A stretch of DNA of 38,755 nucleotides. It comes from Acetobacteraceae bacterium. GTDB taxonomy: Bacteria > Pseudomonadota > Alphaproteobacteria > Acetobacterales > Acetobacteraceae. Where the stretch lies: the NCBI GenBank assembly GCA_027459285.1, contig DAIDIQ010000089.1, forward strand, positions 1 to 38,755, in the 5' to 3' direction. The translations under genes and the position numbers were made by a program. The notes below the pieces were generated by a model that worked only from the letters and a program-made list of their open reading frames with translations, made no database searches and was not told the origin of the DNA. Below, piece by piece: positions 1-8,785 of this stretch (position 1 is the stretch's first letter; each line of letters starts with the position of its first letter).

Positions 1-2919
1 AACACCGGCACGATCGAGGGTGGCGCCGGCGCCTACTACAAGCCTGGTGCGTTCTTCACCGCCACGGGCGGTACCGGCCTGTCCAACCTGTCTTTCGTCG
101 GCGGCTATTTCACCAATTATGGGCTGGTGCTCGGCGGCACCGGCGCCTCGGGGCCTGACGCGGCCGAGCGCGGCGGCATCGGGGCTGATACGACTGGCCT
201 TACCGCCAATCACGGTCGGATCACCGGCGGCGCCGGCGGGTCGCTCACTGCCGGCGGCACCGGCCAGGGCGGCACCGGCGGTGACGGCGCCTTGGGCGAC
301 AACCTGAATAATACCGGCACCATCACCGGCGGTGCGGGCGGTCAGGGCTATATCGGCGGCCAGGGCGGCACCGGCGTGCAAATCACCGGTATAATGAATA
401 ACAGCGGCCGTATCGTCGGCGGCCAGGGCGGCATCGGCACGCACACGCCAGGCGCTGGCGGCGCCGGCGCCGCCATCATCGCCTACGGCACCCTCACCAA
501 TACCGGCACCATAACCGGCGGCGCCGCCGCCAGTGGCCAGGGCGGCATAGGCGGCGTGGGCGTTGTTCTCTCCGCCGGCACCTTGCTCGATCAGGGCGGC
601 CTGATCGCCGGCTATGGCGGCGCCGACGCCGTGCAATTCCAAGGCCAGGCTACCCTGGCGCTGTATGCCGGCGCCCATTTCATGGGCCAGGTCGCCGCCG
701 ATGCTGGCCAGAGCGACGTACTCGACCTTACCGGCACCAGCGCCGGCACGCTCTCCGGCCTTGGCACCGAATATACCGGCTTTGCCACGCTCGATTTCGC
801 CGCCGGCAGCGCCTGGACTGTCGCCGGCACTTATACCGGGTTTTCCTCCGGCATCGCCATCGACAATCTCACCGCCTCCGACACGCTCGTGCTCGATGGT
901 TTCCTGGCCACCAGCGAAACCTATGTCGCAGGTCAGGGCCTCGAACTGTCCAACGGCAGCAAGACCATCACACTCGATATCACCACCGCTACCCCGCATG
1001 GGGAATTCAAGATCACCGATAACGGTAGCAACACCATCGTCACTTTCTACCACCCTGAAATCAGCGTCATCGCCTCCGATTTCACCAGTCCCGTCACCGC
1101 CGGCGCCAACTACTACGCCGCCAACCTCACCATCACCGCGACCGGTGCCATCACCCCCACCAGTTTCGCCGCCTATGCCCTCACGCTCGGCATAAACACC
1201 TCGGCACTGAATTACGGCAATATTCTCGGCTATAATTCCGCCAGTGAGTTTCAAAACGGGGCCGTTGCTGTTTATCAATCCGGCGGCACCCTGACCAGCC
1301 ACGGCCAGATCGCTGGCGGCAGTGGCGTCGCGGCCAGCTTCGGTGTCCAGTCATCCTCCGGTGGCGAAGGCGTCAAATCCGAAGCGGGCGTTCTCGTCAA
1401 CATCGGTACCATCGCCGGCGGCAATGGCGGCAATGGCGGCACCGCGTCTTACCGAAGCGGCAATGGCGGCATCGGCGCCTTCATTGCGGGGGTGGCCCAA
1501 AACACCGCAACCGGCACCATTCTTGGCGGCACCGGCGGCGAAAGCAGCTATAACGGGTTTTTCGGCGATTTCGGGTCAGGCGGAAGTGGCGGCGATGGCG
1601 CTTATGTCGGCTACGATTTTGCCCAGTTCGCCAGCGGCACGCTCACTAATAGTGGCACCATTCTCGCCGGCGCCGGCGGCTATGGCAGCAGCCGGGGTGG
1701 CATCGGCGGCATCGGCGTTTTCGTCTCCGGCGGTAGCCTGATCAATTCCGGCACCATCGCCGGCGGCCAAGGCGGCGCCAGCCCCGGCACCGCGGGCATC
1801 GCCGGTGTCGGCCTCGATCTGGTCTACGGCAATGCCGATAATTCCGGCATAATCCGCGGTGGCGCGGGTGCCCCGGGCAGCGCCGGCGCTTACGGTGTCA
1901 CGCTCCGAAGCGGCACGCTCACCAATGACGGCACCATCCTCGCTGGCGCCGGTGCTGCGCCCAGCGTGGGCGTCTCTGGCTATGGCCTTGGCGAGGCGGC
2001 CGTCCTGATCGCGCAGTCCGGCCTCATCGCCGGTTATGGTGGCGGCGACGCTGTCAAACTCGGCAGCGACGCCACCCTCGAACTCTATGCCGGCGCCCAT
2101 TTCATGGGCATCGTCGCCGCGAATGGTTACAACGACACGCTCGATCTCGGCGGCCCCACCGCCGGCACGCTCGCCGGCCTTGGTACAGAATTCACCGGCT
2201 TTGGCACTCTCGAGGTCGCCGCCGGCAGCACCTGGACCCTTGCCGGCAGCAATAGTTTCTCCGGCACTGTCATCGATTCCGGCACCCTCTTTATTGCCAA
2301 GACCACGACGCTGGGCGGCCCCATCCAGGGCCATGGCGCCCTTGATATCGCCGCCCACGCCACCCTCGCCCTCACCAATGGCGGCAATTTCGGTCTCACC
2401 ACCAGCGGTCCTGGAAGGCTTGATTTCGCCGCCGGTAACTGGAGCATCAGCACGCCACAATCCGTCAGCCAGTTGGAAATTTCATCCGGCGCAACCCTTA
2501 CCACCAGCGCCAGCCTTACCGCTAATCTCGGTAATTTCGGCATGCTCGACGCCACCGGCAGCGCGCTGACCTTCTCCGGCGTGCTGATCGGCTCGGGCAC
2601 CACCACACTCGGCGCCAACACCACCCTCAGCTTCAAGAAATCCGTCGCCGCCCAGCAGACCGTTCAATTCCTTGCTGTCGGGACCCTCGCCCTTGCCGAT
2701 CCTTCCCAGTTCGCCGCCCACATCGCCGGTTTTGCCAGCGGCGATGTCATCGACCTGCTCAAGACCACCGTCACCGGCGGCGGCTTCGCCAACAACACCC
2801 TGACCCTCACTAATAACGGCACCATTGTTGCCGCGCTCCACTTCACTGGCAATTACACCGCATCCGACTTCGCCGCGTCATCCGACGGCCACGGCGGCAC
2901 CGACATCACCTTCGTCTGA
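1..2919 (+). CDS. Glycine-rich beta-strand-repeat surface/secreted protein, 3' part
   Basis: The frame is open from the first base, so the N-terminus lies outside the window; about 972 codons remain. The protein consists of irregular repeats built around N-T/S-G-T-I-x-G-G-x-G-G, as in autotransporter passengers and other beta-helix adhesins. A larger module with a YAGAHFMG box followed by L-D-L, GTLxGLGTE and a WT(V/L)AG strand occurs twice (boxes near 661-690 and 2083-2109). The segment around 2233-2310 (TLAGSNSFSGTVIDSGTLFI) fits the passenger-associated transport repeat of autotransporters. The C-terminal stretch of about 75 residues ends in GHGGTDITFV and shows no outer-membrane beta-barrel, so classical type V autotransport looks unlikely; a C-terminal type I-like signal is possible but unproven. 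A closely similar broken paralogue follows. Function is inferred as cell-surface or matrix adhesin. Confidence 0.75.
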   Translation, partial: NTGTIEGGAGAYYKPGAFFTATGGTGLSNLSFVGGYFTNYGLVLGGTGASGPDAAERGGIGADTTGLTANHGRITGGAGGSLTAGGTGQGGTGGDGALGDNLNNTGTITGGAGGQGYIGGQGGTGVQITGIMNNSGRIVGGQGGIGTHTPGAGGAGAAIIAYGTLTNTGTITGGAAASGQGGIGGVGVVLSAGTLLDQGGLIAGYGGADAVQFQGQATLALYAGAHFMGQVAADAGQSDVLDLTGTSAGTLSGLGTEYTGFATLDFAAGSAWTVAGTYTGFSSGIAIDNLTASDTLVLDGFLATSETYVAGQGLELSNGSKTITLDITTATPHGEFKITDNGSNTIVTFYHPEISVIASDFTSPVTAGANYYAANLTITATGAITPTSFAAYALTLGINTSALNYGNILGYNSASEFQNGAVAVYQSGGTLTSHGQIAGGSGVAASFGVQSSSGGEGVKSEAGVLVNIGTIAGGNGGNGGTASYRSGNGGIGAFIAGVAQNTATGTILGGTGGESSYNGFFGDFGSGGSGGDGAYVGYDFAQFASGTLTNSGTILAGAGGYGSSRGGIGGIGVFVSGGSLINSGTIAGGQGGASPGTAGIAGVGLDLVYGNADNSGIIRGGAGAPGSAGAYGVTLRSGTLTNDGTILAGAGAAPSVGVSGYGLGEAAVLIAQSGLIAGYGGGDAVKLGSDATLELYAGAHFMGIVAANGYNDTLDLGGPTAGTLAGLGTEFTGFGTLEVAAGSTWTLAGSNSFSGTVIDSGTLFIAKTTTLGGPIQGHGALDIAAHATLALTNGGNFGLTTSGPGRLDFAAGNWSISTPQSVSQLEISSGATLTTSASLTANLGNFGMLDATGSALTFSGVLIGSGTTTLGANTTLSFKKSVAAQQTVQFLAVGTLALADPSQFAAHIAGFASGDVIDLLKTTVTGGGFANNTLTLTNNGTIVAALHFTGNYTASDFAASSDGHGGTDITFV

Positions 2920-2948
2920 CTGCAACCACAGCCACGGGGCTCCGCTCC

Positions 2949-2989
2949 GTTGCCGCCCCAGCTCGAACCAGTGGCGCCAGGGCGGCAAC
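2949..2989 (+). terminator. Hairpin after the first repeat-protein gene
   Basis: Perfect 10-bp inverted repeat: arms GTTGCCGCCC at 2949-2958 and GGGCGGCAAC at 2980-2989, separated by 21 nt and starting 30 nt after the stop codon. No T tract follows, so it may be an mRNA 3'-end stabiliser or a factor-dependent terminator rather than a canonical intrinsic terminator. Confidence 0.4.
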
Positions 2990-3078
2990 CCCCGCCGAGG
3001 GCAGCAACCCCGGACCCGTATACCGGGAATACAATCGTGTGACCTCATAATGTCATCGTAATTACCATGGACAGGGAC

Positions 3079-3107
3079 TTGCCCGCCGAAGCGGCAAAGG
3101 TTAATAT
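3079..3107 (+). promoter_or_regulatory. Sigma70-type promoter for the second repeat-protein gene
   Basis: TTGCCC at 3079-3084 and TAATAT at 3102-3107 are separated by exactly 17 nt, in an AT-rich island within GC-rich DNA. Transcription would begin near 3114, 24 nt before the first ATG (3138) and 78 nt before the alternative ATG at 3192. TTGCC (3079-3083) and GGCAA (3093-3097) also form a short inverted repeat over the -35 box and spacer. The assignment rests on sequence match only. Confidence 0.5.
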
Positions 3108-3137
3108 AACGTTATTTCCTCCGTCGCCAAAATAGCC

Positions 3138-5839
3138 ATGCTGCCTCCAAGCACGCCCGAAAACGGAGCCAGACCGGAACAAGGCCCCAGCATGACCGAC
3201 CGTAGCGGCTCCCCCGACGGTGCGGATTTCGCGCCGGGTCTTTATGCCCTGACCGGCGCGGACGAATTGGCGCCGCACCATGGCGCCGCCACCTCTTCGC
3301 CCTCGGGCCAGATCAGCACCATCACCGGCACCATCACCAATTCGGTCACCGCCGGCGCCGGCAATTACGCTCCCTATCTCACCATCACCGATACCGGCAC
3401 CGTCACGCCCTCCACCGGCGGCGGTGACGCGCTTATCCTCGGCCAGGCCTACCAGGGGTTCAATGGCGACCAGGTGTTCAATCACGGCACGCTCATTGGC
3501 GGTGCCGCCAGCAGCACCTACGCGGCCGGAGATGGCGCCTTCCTGTTCGACGGCACCCTCGCCAATTCCGGCACCATCACCGGCGGCCAGGGTGGCGCGG
3601 GCTATGGTCCGGGTGGCCAGGGCGCCGCCGGGCTTTATCAGCAACAGGGCAGCGCCAGCAATTCCGGCACCATCGCTGGCGGCGCCGGCGGGTCGAGCAC
3701 ATACGGTCAGCGCGGCGCCGGCGGCGATGGGTTGAAGCTCCGCAATGGCGTCCTCACGAACACCGGCACCATCCTCGCCGGGGCCGGCGGCATCGCCAGC
3801 GTCGGCGTCTATCTCACCAACGCCACCCTCCTCGACCAGGGCGGCCTCATCGCCGGCTATGACGGCGGTGATGCGGTGAAATTCGGCTTCAGCCCGGCCA
3901 CGCTGGAGCTTTATGCCGGCGCCCACTTCATGGGTCAGGTCGCGGCCTATGGTTTCGCCAGCGACACACTCGATCTCGCCGGCCCCACCGCCGGCACACT
4001 CTCCGGCCTCGGCACCGAATATACCGGCTTCTCGACGCTCGATTTCGCCACCGGCAGCCACTGGACCGTCTCCGGCACCTACACCGCCTTCTCGTCGGGC
4101 ATCGCCATCGACAATTTCACCGCGTCCGACACGCTGGTTCTCCAGGGCTTCCTCGCCACCTCCGCAACCTATGTCGCCGGCCAGGGGCTCGAACTCGGCA
4201 ACGGCACCACCACCATCACCCTCGATATCGGCGCCGCGCCCCCGGGCGATCACTTCACCCAAACAGATAATAACGGCAACACCACGCTGAGCCTTACCGC
4301 GGGCCAGGTCAGCGTCATTGCAACCGACCTCACCCACCCCGTCATCGCTGGCGCCGGCAATTACGCCCCCAGCCTCACCATCACATCCACCGGCGCCATC
4401 ACCCCACCGGAGTGAATTATTGCGGCGTCACCACCCTCGCGCTTGGCGACGGTAACACTGTGTTCAATTACGGCAGCATCAGCGGCGGCGGCGGCTCGGA
4501 GACCAGGCCGGGCGGCATTGGCGTGGAACAATTCGGCGGCGCGATGCTCGATGCCGGGCAAATCACCGGCGGCTATGTTGGCGGCACTGGCGTCGCCCTC
4601 GGCGATGGCACCCTCACCAATGCCGGCCTCATCACCGGCGGCATCGGTGGCGACATCGGCAGTAACGGCGGTGCCGGACTTGTGCAAAGCGGCGGCACGG
4701 CCACCAATACCGGCCTGATCTCGGTCGCCCTGGGCGGTGGCTATCAAAACCCTACCACCGGTGGTTTCGGTGGCGTCGGCGTGTTGCTCGACGACAACGG
4801 CATATTTACCAACCAGGGCACCATCCAGGGCGGCGCCGGCTATGGCGCGTACTCCGTCGTCAATGGCGGCGATGGCGGCGTAGGGATGTTCATGGCCGGT
4901 GGCACCGCCGATAATGCCGGCCTTATCCAAGGTGGCAATGGCGGAGGTCATCGCCACAGTTTATACGGCGGCACTGGTGGCGCGGGGGGGTTTCTCTCGG
5001 GTGGCATCCTCACCAACACTGGCACCATTCAGGGCGGCGCCGGGGGCATCGGCAGCGTAAACACCGGTAGCAACGGCGTCGGCGTCTATCTTGTCGGCGC
5101 CACACTGGTCGACCAGGGTGGGCTGATTTCCGGTTATGGGGGGGCCTATGCCATCGAATTCGGCGGCATTGCCGCAACCCTCGAAGTCTACGCCGGCGCC
5201 CACTTCATGGGCCGGGTCGTCGCCAATGCCGCGGCCAATGACGTGCTCGATCTCGCCGGCGTCACCGCCGGCACACTCTCCGGCCTCGGCGCCGAATACC
5301 TGACTCGACGTCACTTTCGTCAACCAGAGAACCCTCGCCGTCGATACCGGCACCCTCCTCGTCGAATCCCGCTTCCATTCCCCCGCCATCGCCCACCTCG
5401 AAATCGCCGCCGGCGCAACGCTCGCCACCTCGGCCTCGCTCACCGCGGGGCTCACCAATCTCGGCGTCCTCAATACCTCCGGTAGCCTCAGCTTCGCCGG
5501 CCCACTTTTGGCCCGGGCACCACCAATCTCGGCGCCAACACTTTCCTGACCCTCGGCAACACCGCCGGCCCCGGCCAGACACTGAACTTCCTCGCCGCCG
5601 GAACCCTCGCCCTTGCCGACCCGGGCAATTTCCAAGCCACCATCCAGGGCTTCGCCGCTTCCGACATCATCGACCTCGTCAACACCCAGGTCACGTCCGA
5701 AACCTACGCCAACAACACCCTTACCCTGTCCGATAACGGCACCCAGGTCGCCGCGCTTCACCTTACCGGCAATTACACCCAAGCCGATTTCACCCTCAGC
5801 ACCGACAATCACGGCGGCACCGACTTCACGTTCACGTGA
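3138..5839 (+). pseudogene. Frameshifted paralogue of the glycine-rich repeat protein
   Basis: The same repeat architecture as the preceding gene, spread over three reading-frame changes. The first part runs in frame from ATG 3138 (or ATG 3192) to TGA 4413-4415. Homology continues in another frame from about 4403, because a C5 tract in the upstream copy (1154-1158) is only C4 here (4402-4405). The frame changes again at about 5298-5304, where about 70 residues present in the upstream copy are also missing, and again near 5510. The last frame ends at TGA 5837-5839 with a C-terminus (NHGGTDFTFT) closely matching that of the upstream protein. YAGAHFMG-type modules lie at 3909-3935 and 5187-5213. 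No signal peptide is visible at the N-terminus. It is either a real pseudogene, a phase-variable gene at its first site, or an assembly with indel errors; three independent shifts plus a deletion favour decay. Confidence 0.7.
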
Positions 5840-5856
5840 ACAGAGTAGGGCAACTA

Positions 5857-5875
5857 CCTTTTTCTCGATAAAAGG
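5857..5875 (+). terminator. A/T-armed hairpin after the broken paralogue
   Basis: Arms CCTTTT (5857-5862) and AAAAGG (5870-5875) with a 7-nt loop, 18 nt after the terminal stop codon of the broken repeat-protein gene. There is no following T run on the plus strand. It belongs to a set of similar A/T-armed hairpins in this window. Confidence 0.35.
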
Positions 5876-5953
5876 GAGGCAAGGGAGCTCTTTCGACTTT
5901 GGGATCGTGCGTGATGGCGCGGCGGCCACCCGTCCACTGGTAATCCCTGCGCG

Positions 5954-6467
5954 ATGATGCGCACGGCGCTATCGAAATATCAGCAGTTTGCCTTTCAGTC
6001 TACGGTCAGCACTGCTTCCGCGACGCTTGCAACCCGCAATCCACGGCAATTTCGGCGCCTGTTCCGGTAGCGGACTATACCTCCGTACTCGTCACTGGCA
6101 CCGCTGCGTCCAATGCAACTGGCTCTGCCGCGGCTTTTCTCATCGTCAGCGATCATGGCTCCAGCTTCAGCACCAAGACCGGCCGGGCCAGCTATGGAAA
6201 ATTCAGTCCGGATGGGAACCGGGGCATTTTCCTTGGCAATGACGGCGCCAACCCCGCATAACTGATGGCCGGGGCGCACTTGTGCCATCGGACCAGGTCC
6301 CCGTTACCATCGTGCCTCCGACACCGTCTCGCTCGATACGAACGACCCCTCCGGTTCCGATTACGATGCCTCAGTGACGCTTCCGCCTTAACCAGAGCGG
6401 ATCGCCTCGCGGCGGAATCACGCTCAAGACTTGGATCAGCCCGACTGCCGCGGCCTTTTCCGAATGA
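5954..6467 (+). pseudogene. Decayed coding remnant, family unknown
   Basis: Protein-like sequence can be followed only by changing frame several times. One frame opens at ATG 5954 and reads MMRTALSKYQQFAFQSTVST before stopping. A second frame (about 6040-6261, TAA at 6259-6261) reads a Ser/Thr/Ala-rich stretch containing VADYTSVLVTGTAASN. A third, at about 6315-6390, reads SDTVSLDTNDPSGSDYDASV, and a fourth ends at TGA 6465-6467 after GGITLKTWISPTAAAFSE. The composition resembles an extracellular repeat protein. No intact gene can be built here. It may be debris of another surface protein next to the repeat genes, but the family is not recognised. Confidence 0.3.
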
Positions 6468-6790
6468 AATAGTGACGCTGCGACAAGGTCAGGTGTTGAT
6501 CGGAACGCCGTTTTGCCAAGTGCGCCGCATCATCGCAGCACGGTTTTTATCGTCTCGACGCGGTAGAAAACGATCCGACACCTGCCCATGTCCACCGGAC
6601 GGGTGTTTTGCCGCCTGCATCTCCTGAGGGCCAGGTGCATCGTATCTGCCCGCAAAAGCCGGCATGCGTGAGGATCGTCGCATGTCGGGCCGAACTCGGA
6701 CGCGGGTGTCCGCCCGGCCGACTATATCGATCGCGTTTACAATTGCGTTACAATTGCGTTTGAATCGCCCAGCAACGACGTGGAGCCAAC
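6468..6790. other. Non-coding stretch upstream of the small genes
   Basis: No convincing gene was seen. The only notable structure is a tandem 11-bp direct repeat, TTACAATTGCG, at 6737-6747 and 6748-6758, followed by TT. It ends 32 nt before the start codon of the small membrane protein and could be an operator or part of its promoter. A 109-codon minus-strand frame across 6489-6818 has no recognisable protein features. Confidence 0.4.
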
Positions 6791-6955
6791 ATGGACAATT
6801 ATTCACCAGACGGAGCAACTCGTCGAGCCGTGAAAACCCCCAATGCGGCTCGCCAGGCTGAGATACGCCGTCCGATGCGCTATGTGCTAACCCTTTCCAT
6901 CGTCGGTGCCATTGTCGCCCTGGCCCTTGTCTTTCTTTTTGTGCATGGAATCTAG
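6791..6955 (+). CDS. Small single-pass membrane protein (54 aa)
   Basis: ATG at 6791 is preceded by GGAG (6782-6785) with a 5-nt spacer, a good ribosome-binding site. The N-terminal half is hydrophilic and rich in Arg/Ala (TRRAVKTPNAARQAEIRR). It is followed by a strongly hydrophobic helix of about 22 residues (YVLTLSIVGAIVALALVFLF) and a short VHGI tail. By the positive-inside rule the basic N-terminus should be cytoplasmic. The next small gene starts 4 nt after its stop codon, suggesting co-translation. The family is not recognised; small tail-anchored proteins like this often modulate larger membrane complexes, but nothing here names a partner. Confidence 0.6.
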   Translation: MDNYSPDGATRRAVKTPNAARQAEIRRPMRYVLTLSIVGAIVALALVFLFVHGI

Positions 6956-6959
6956 CCCG

Positions 6960-7097
6960 ATGTCAGACACACCAAAGCAATCACCCGCCGAAATACCGAA
7001 GGACAGGCCGCCGGAACTTCCGCCCGGCCACCCTCAGGAACTTCCCCCACGCGGGCCGCAAGCGGCCTTACCGCAGTTACCCGGCACGCCAGGCTAG
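6960..7097 (+). CDS. Small proline-rich protein (45 aa)
   Basis: ATG at 6960 lies 4 nt after the stop of the small membrane-protein gene; GGAA at 6946-6949 could serve as a weak ribosome-binding site. The product is about one-third proline, with repeated PPELPPGHPQELPP-type units, so it should be extended and disordered. The open frame extends upstream to 6906, but that part overlaps the membrane-protein gene, so the later start is preferred. Function unknown; co-occurrence with the membrane protein suggests a joint role. It could be chance, since GC-rich DNA easily encodes Pro-rich frames. Confidence 0.4.
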   Translation: MSDTPKQSPAEIPKDRPPELPPGHPQELPPRGPQAALPQLPGTPG

Positions 7098-7308
7098 CCG
7101 CCCTCAAGCCACTCATCCCAAGGGGGAACGCCGCGCCATAGCCACCCTGTCGGCAAGGTCGGGTCATTCCGTTCTCGTAACGCAATGGCCGTCGGTGGTG
7201 GTGTCGCGTCATGCCGCCAGCGTCGACTGAAGCACCTGCCGCGGTGCCGCCGAATTTAGCACTCAAATGAATGTTCGTCGCGCCAAACCATCCGCGCCCG
7301 GCCGCCGC

Positions 7309-8751
7309 TCAGCCTTCCGTGAACAGGCCCCGCTTTTCCAGCCGCCGCAGCCGCTTCCATCCGCGCTTCAACGCCGCCTGCGCCAACGCCGCCTCCGCGT
7401 CGGCCCAGCCGGTCATGGCCGCCGTCGCGCCCAGCATCGCCGCCATCCGCCGCGCCTGCGTCACATCATTGCCCCGGCCAAGCGCGCGCTGCACCGCCTT
7501 GCCCGCCCGCAACCACGCGCGTGCCCCCCTTCCCGGATAAAGCGCCGCCAAAAAGCGCGCGCCCTCTTGGAATGTCTTCAGCGCCTTGCGCGCTTCGTGC
7601 CGCGCCGCCGGTCCCTGCCTTGGCAAATGCCGTGCCCGCCGCCGGAATTTCCGCCATCGCCGCGCCAACAGCGCCGGCGCCACGTCCCGCAACCGGGTCC
7701 GCGCCAAACCGGGTGCCTCGGCCCACCGCGCCAGCCCCAGCACCAACCCGGTCACGGCCGTGTCCGCCAAGTGCGCCACCAATGCCTCCCGCGCCTCGGC
7801 CCGCAGCGTCGCTGCCTTCGCCGCGCAGGCCGCGCCGGGCATGGCCGCCGCCAGTGTCTCGTCGCAAAACACGTCCCAGTCCCGCACCGCGCCCAACGCG
7901 CGCCCCAGCGCGCGCAGCCCCGCCACCTCGGCGGTCACTGCCCGCCCCGCCAACACGGGCGCAAACAAGGCCAACCCCGCCCGCAGCCACCGCGTCGCCA
8001 CCCGCATCTGGTGCACCCCTTCGGGCACCCCAGCCCGCGCCGCCGCCAAATTCCCCACCAGCCCATCCACGCCCGCCCGCAGCATGCCGGCAAACCCGGC
8101 GCGCACCGAGCAATCGCGCCGCAGCCGCGGCAGCCTCGGCGCCATCACCGCGGGCACCCCGCCCAGCGCCAAACGCCAGCCACGTTCCGCCTTCGCCTCC
8201 GGCTCAAGCCACAGGCCAAGCCGATCATTCAGCCCCTCGGCCAAACTCAGCAGCGCCTCCCGCGGCCCCGCCAGCAACTCAAGCTCGATCTCGCCCACCG
8301 GCAGGCGTCGGTCGCCCGCCTCGATCGCGCCGGTGTCAATCGCCACCGCCACCTCGGTGCCCGGCGCCACCGTCAGCACAAAGGCCCGCCGCGTCACCCG
8401 CGTTGCAAACATCGGCATCAGCGCTGCATCGCCCACAATTCGCGCCGCCGGTGTTGCCGCCAGCAGCATCGCCTCGGGTGCCGCGCTCTTTATCGCCCAC
8501 GTCCACTCGCCGCGCACGGCAAGCCCGCCCACCGGCGGCGCGCGCGTCTTCAGTGTCTGACTATGCCGTCCCGCTTCCTCGCGCACGCGCAGCGTGAACC
8601 CCGCCGCCGCCAGCGCCCCGGCTTCCGTGTCATAGTAAATCGCGTGCAGAATTTTCCCCGGGCCGCATTGGCGCAAAACCAGGTCTTGGTCTATCCGGGC
8701 CAATGTCTCCGGCGCAAAGCCAAGCTTCAGCTCGGTTTCGCGCGGTGTCAT
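7309..8751 (-). CDS. CYTH-CHAD domain protein (inorganic triphosphatase type)
   Basis: 480 aa with two domains. The N-terminal CYTH domain (about 1-200) begins ETELKLGF, the ExExK signature of the triphosphate tunnel metalloenzymes, with the alternating acidic/basic strands typical of the fold (for example AIDTGAIEAGD, VGEIELELL). The C-terminal CHAD domain (about 220-475) is alpha-helical and carries conserved His/Arg clusters in GVHQMRVATRWLRAG and RHEARKALKTFQEGARFL. Characterised members with this architecture hydrolyse inorganic triphosphate, and CHAD domains bind polyphosphate. Which substrate is used here cannot be read from sequence. The gene lies downstream of the aminotransferase gene, 63 nt after its stop, with a repeat element in the gap. 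Confidence 0.85.
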   Translation of the reverse strand: MTPRETELKLGFAPETLARIDQDLVLRQCGPGKILHAIYYDTEAGALAAAGFTLRVREEAGRHSQTLKTRAPPVGGLAVRGEWTWAIKSAAPEAMLLAATPAARIVGDAALMPMFATRVTRRAFVLTVAPGTEVAVAIDTGAIEAGDRRLPVGEIELELLAGPREALLSLAEGLNDRLGLWLEPEAKAERGWRLALGGVPAVMAPRLPRLRRDCSVRAGFAGMLRAGVDGLVGNLAAARAGVPEGVHQMRVATRWLRAGLALFAPVLAGRAVTAEVAGLRALGRALGAVRDWDVFCDETLAAAMPGAACAAKAATLRAEAREALVAHLADTAVTGLVLGLARWAEAPGLARTRLRDVAPALLARRWRKFRRRARHLPRQGPAARHEARKALKTFQEGARFLAALYPGRGARAWLRAGKAVQRALGRGNDVTQARRMAAMLGATAAMTGWADAEAALAQAALKRGWKRLRRLEKRGLFTEG

Positions 8752-8785
8752 CTCATGCCGCCAGCGGATGGTGTCTCAGTTTGAT

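Noticed and set aside
1576-2460. Long minus-strand frame inside the repeat-protein gene (and a similar one at 3045-4337)
   Set aside because: Ala/Gly/Asp-rich mirror of a GC-rich repeat gene; no domain, and the plus strand has clear homologous repeats in both copies.
1-5839. CRISPR array suggested by many short repeats
   Set aside because: The repeats are irregular, in frame and encode glycine-rich peptide; no constant repeat/spacer spacing and no cas genes.
6489-6818. 109-codon minus-strand frame in the accessory region
   Set aside because: No ribosome-binding site or domain seen, and it overlaps the start and binding site of the small membrane-protein gene.
7267-8784. 505-codon plus-strand frame opposite the CYTH-CHAD gene
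   Set aside because: Arg/Pro/His-rich with no recognisable motif; it is the antisense of a well-supported family gene.
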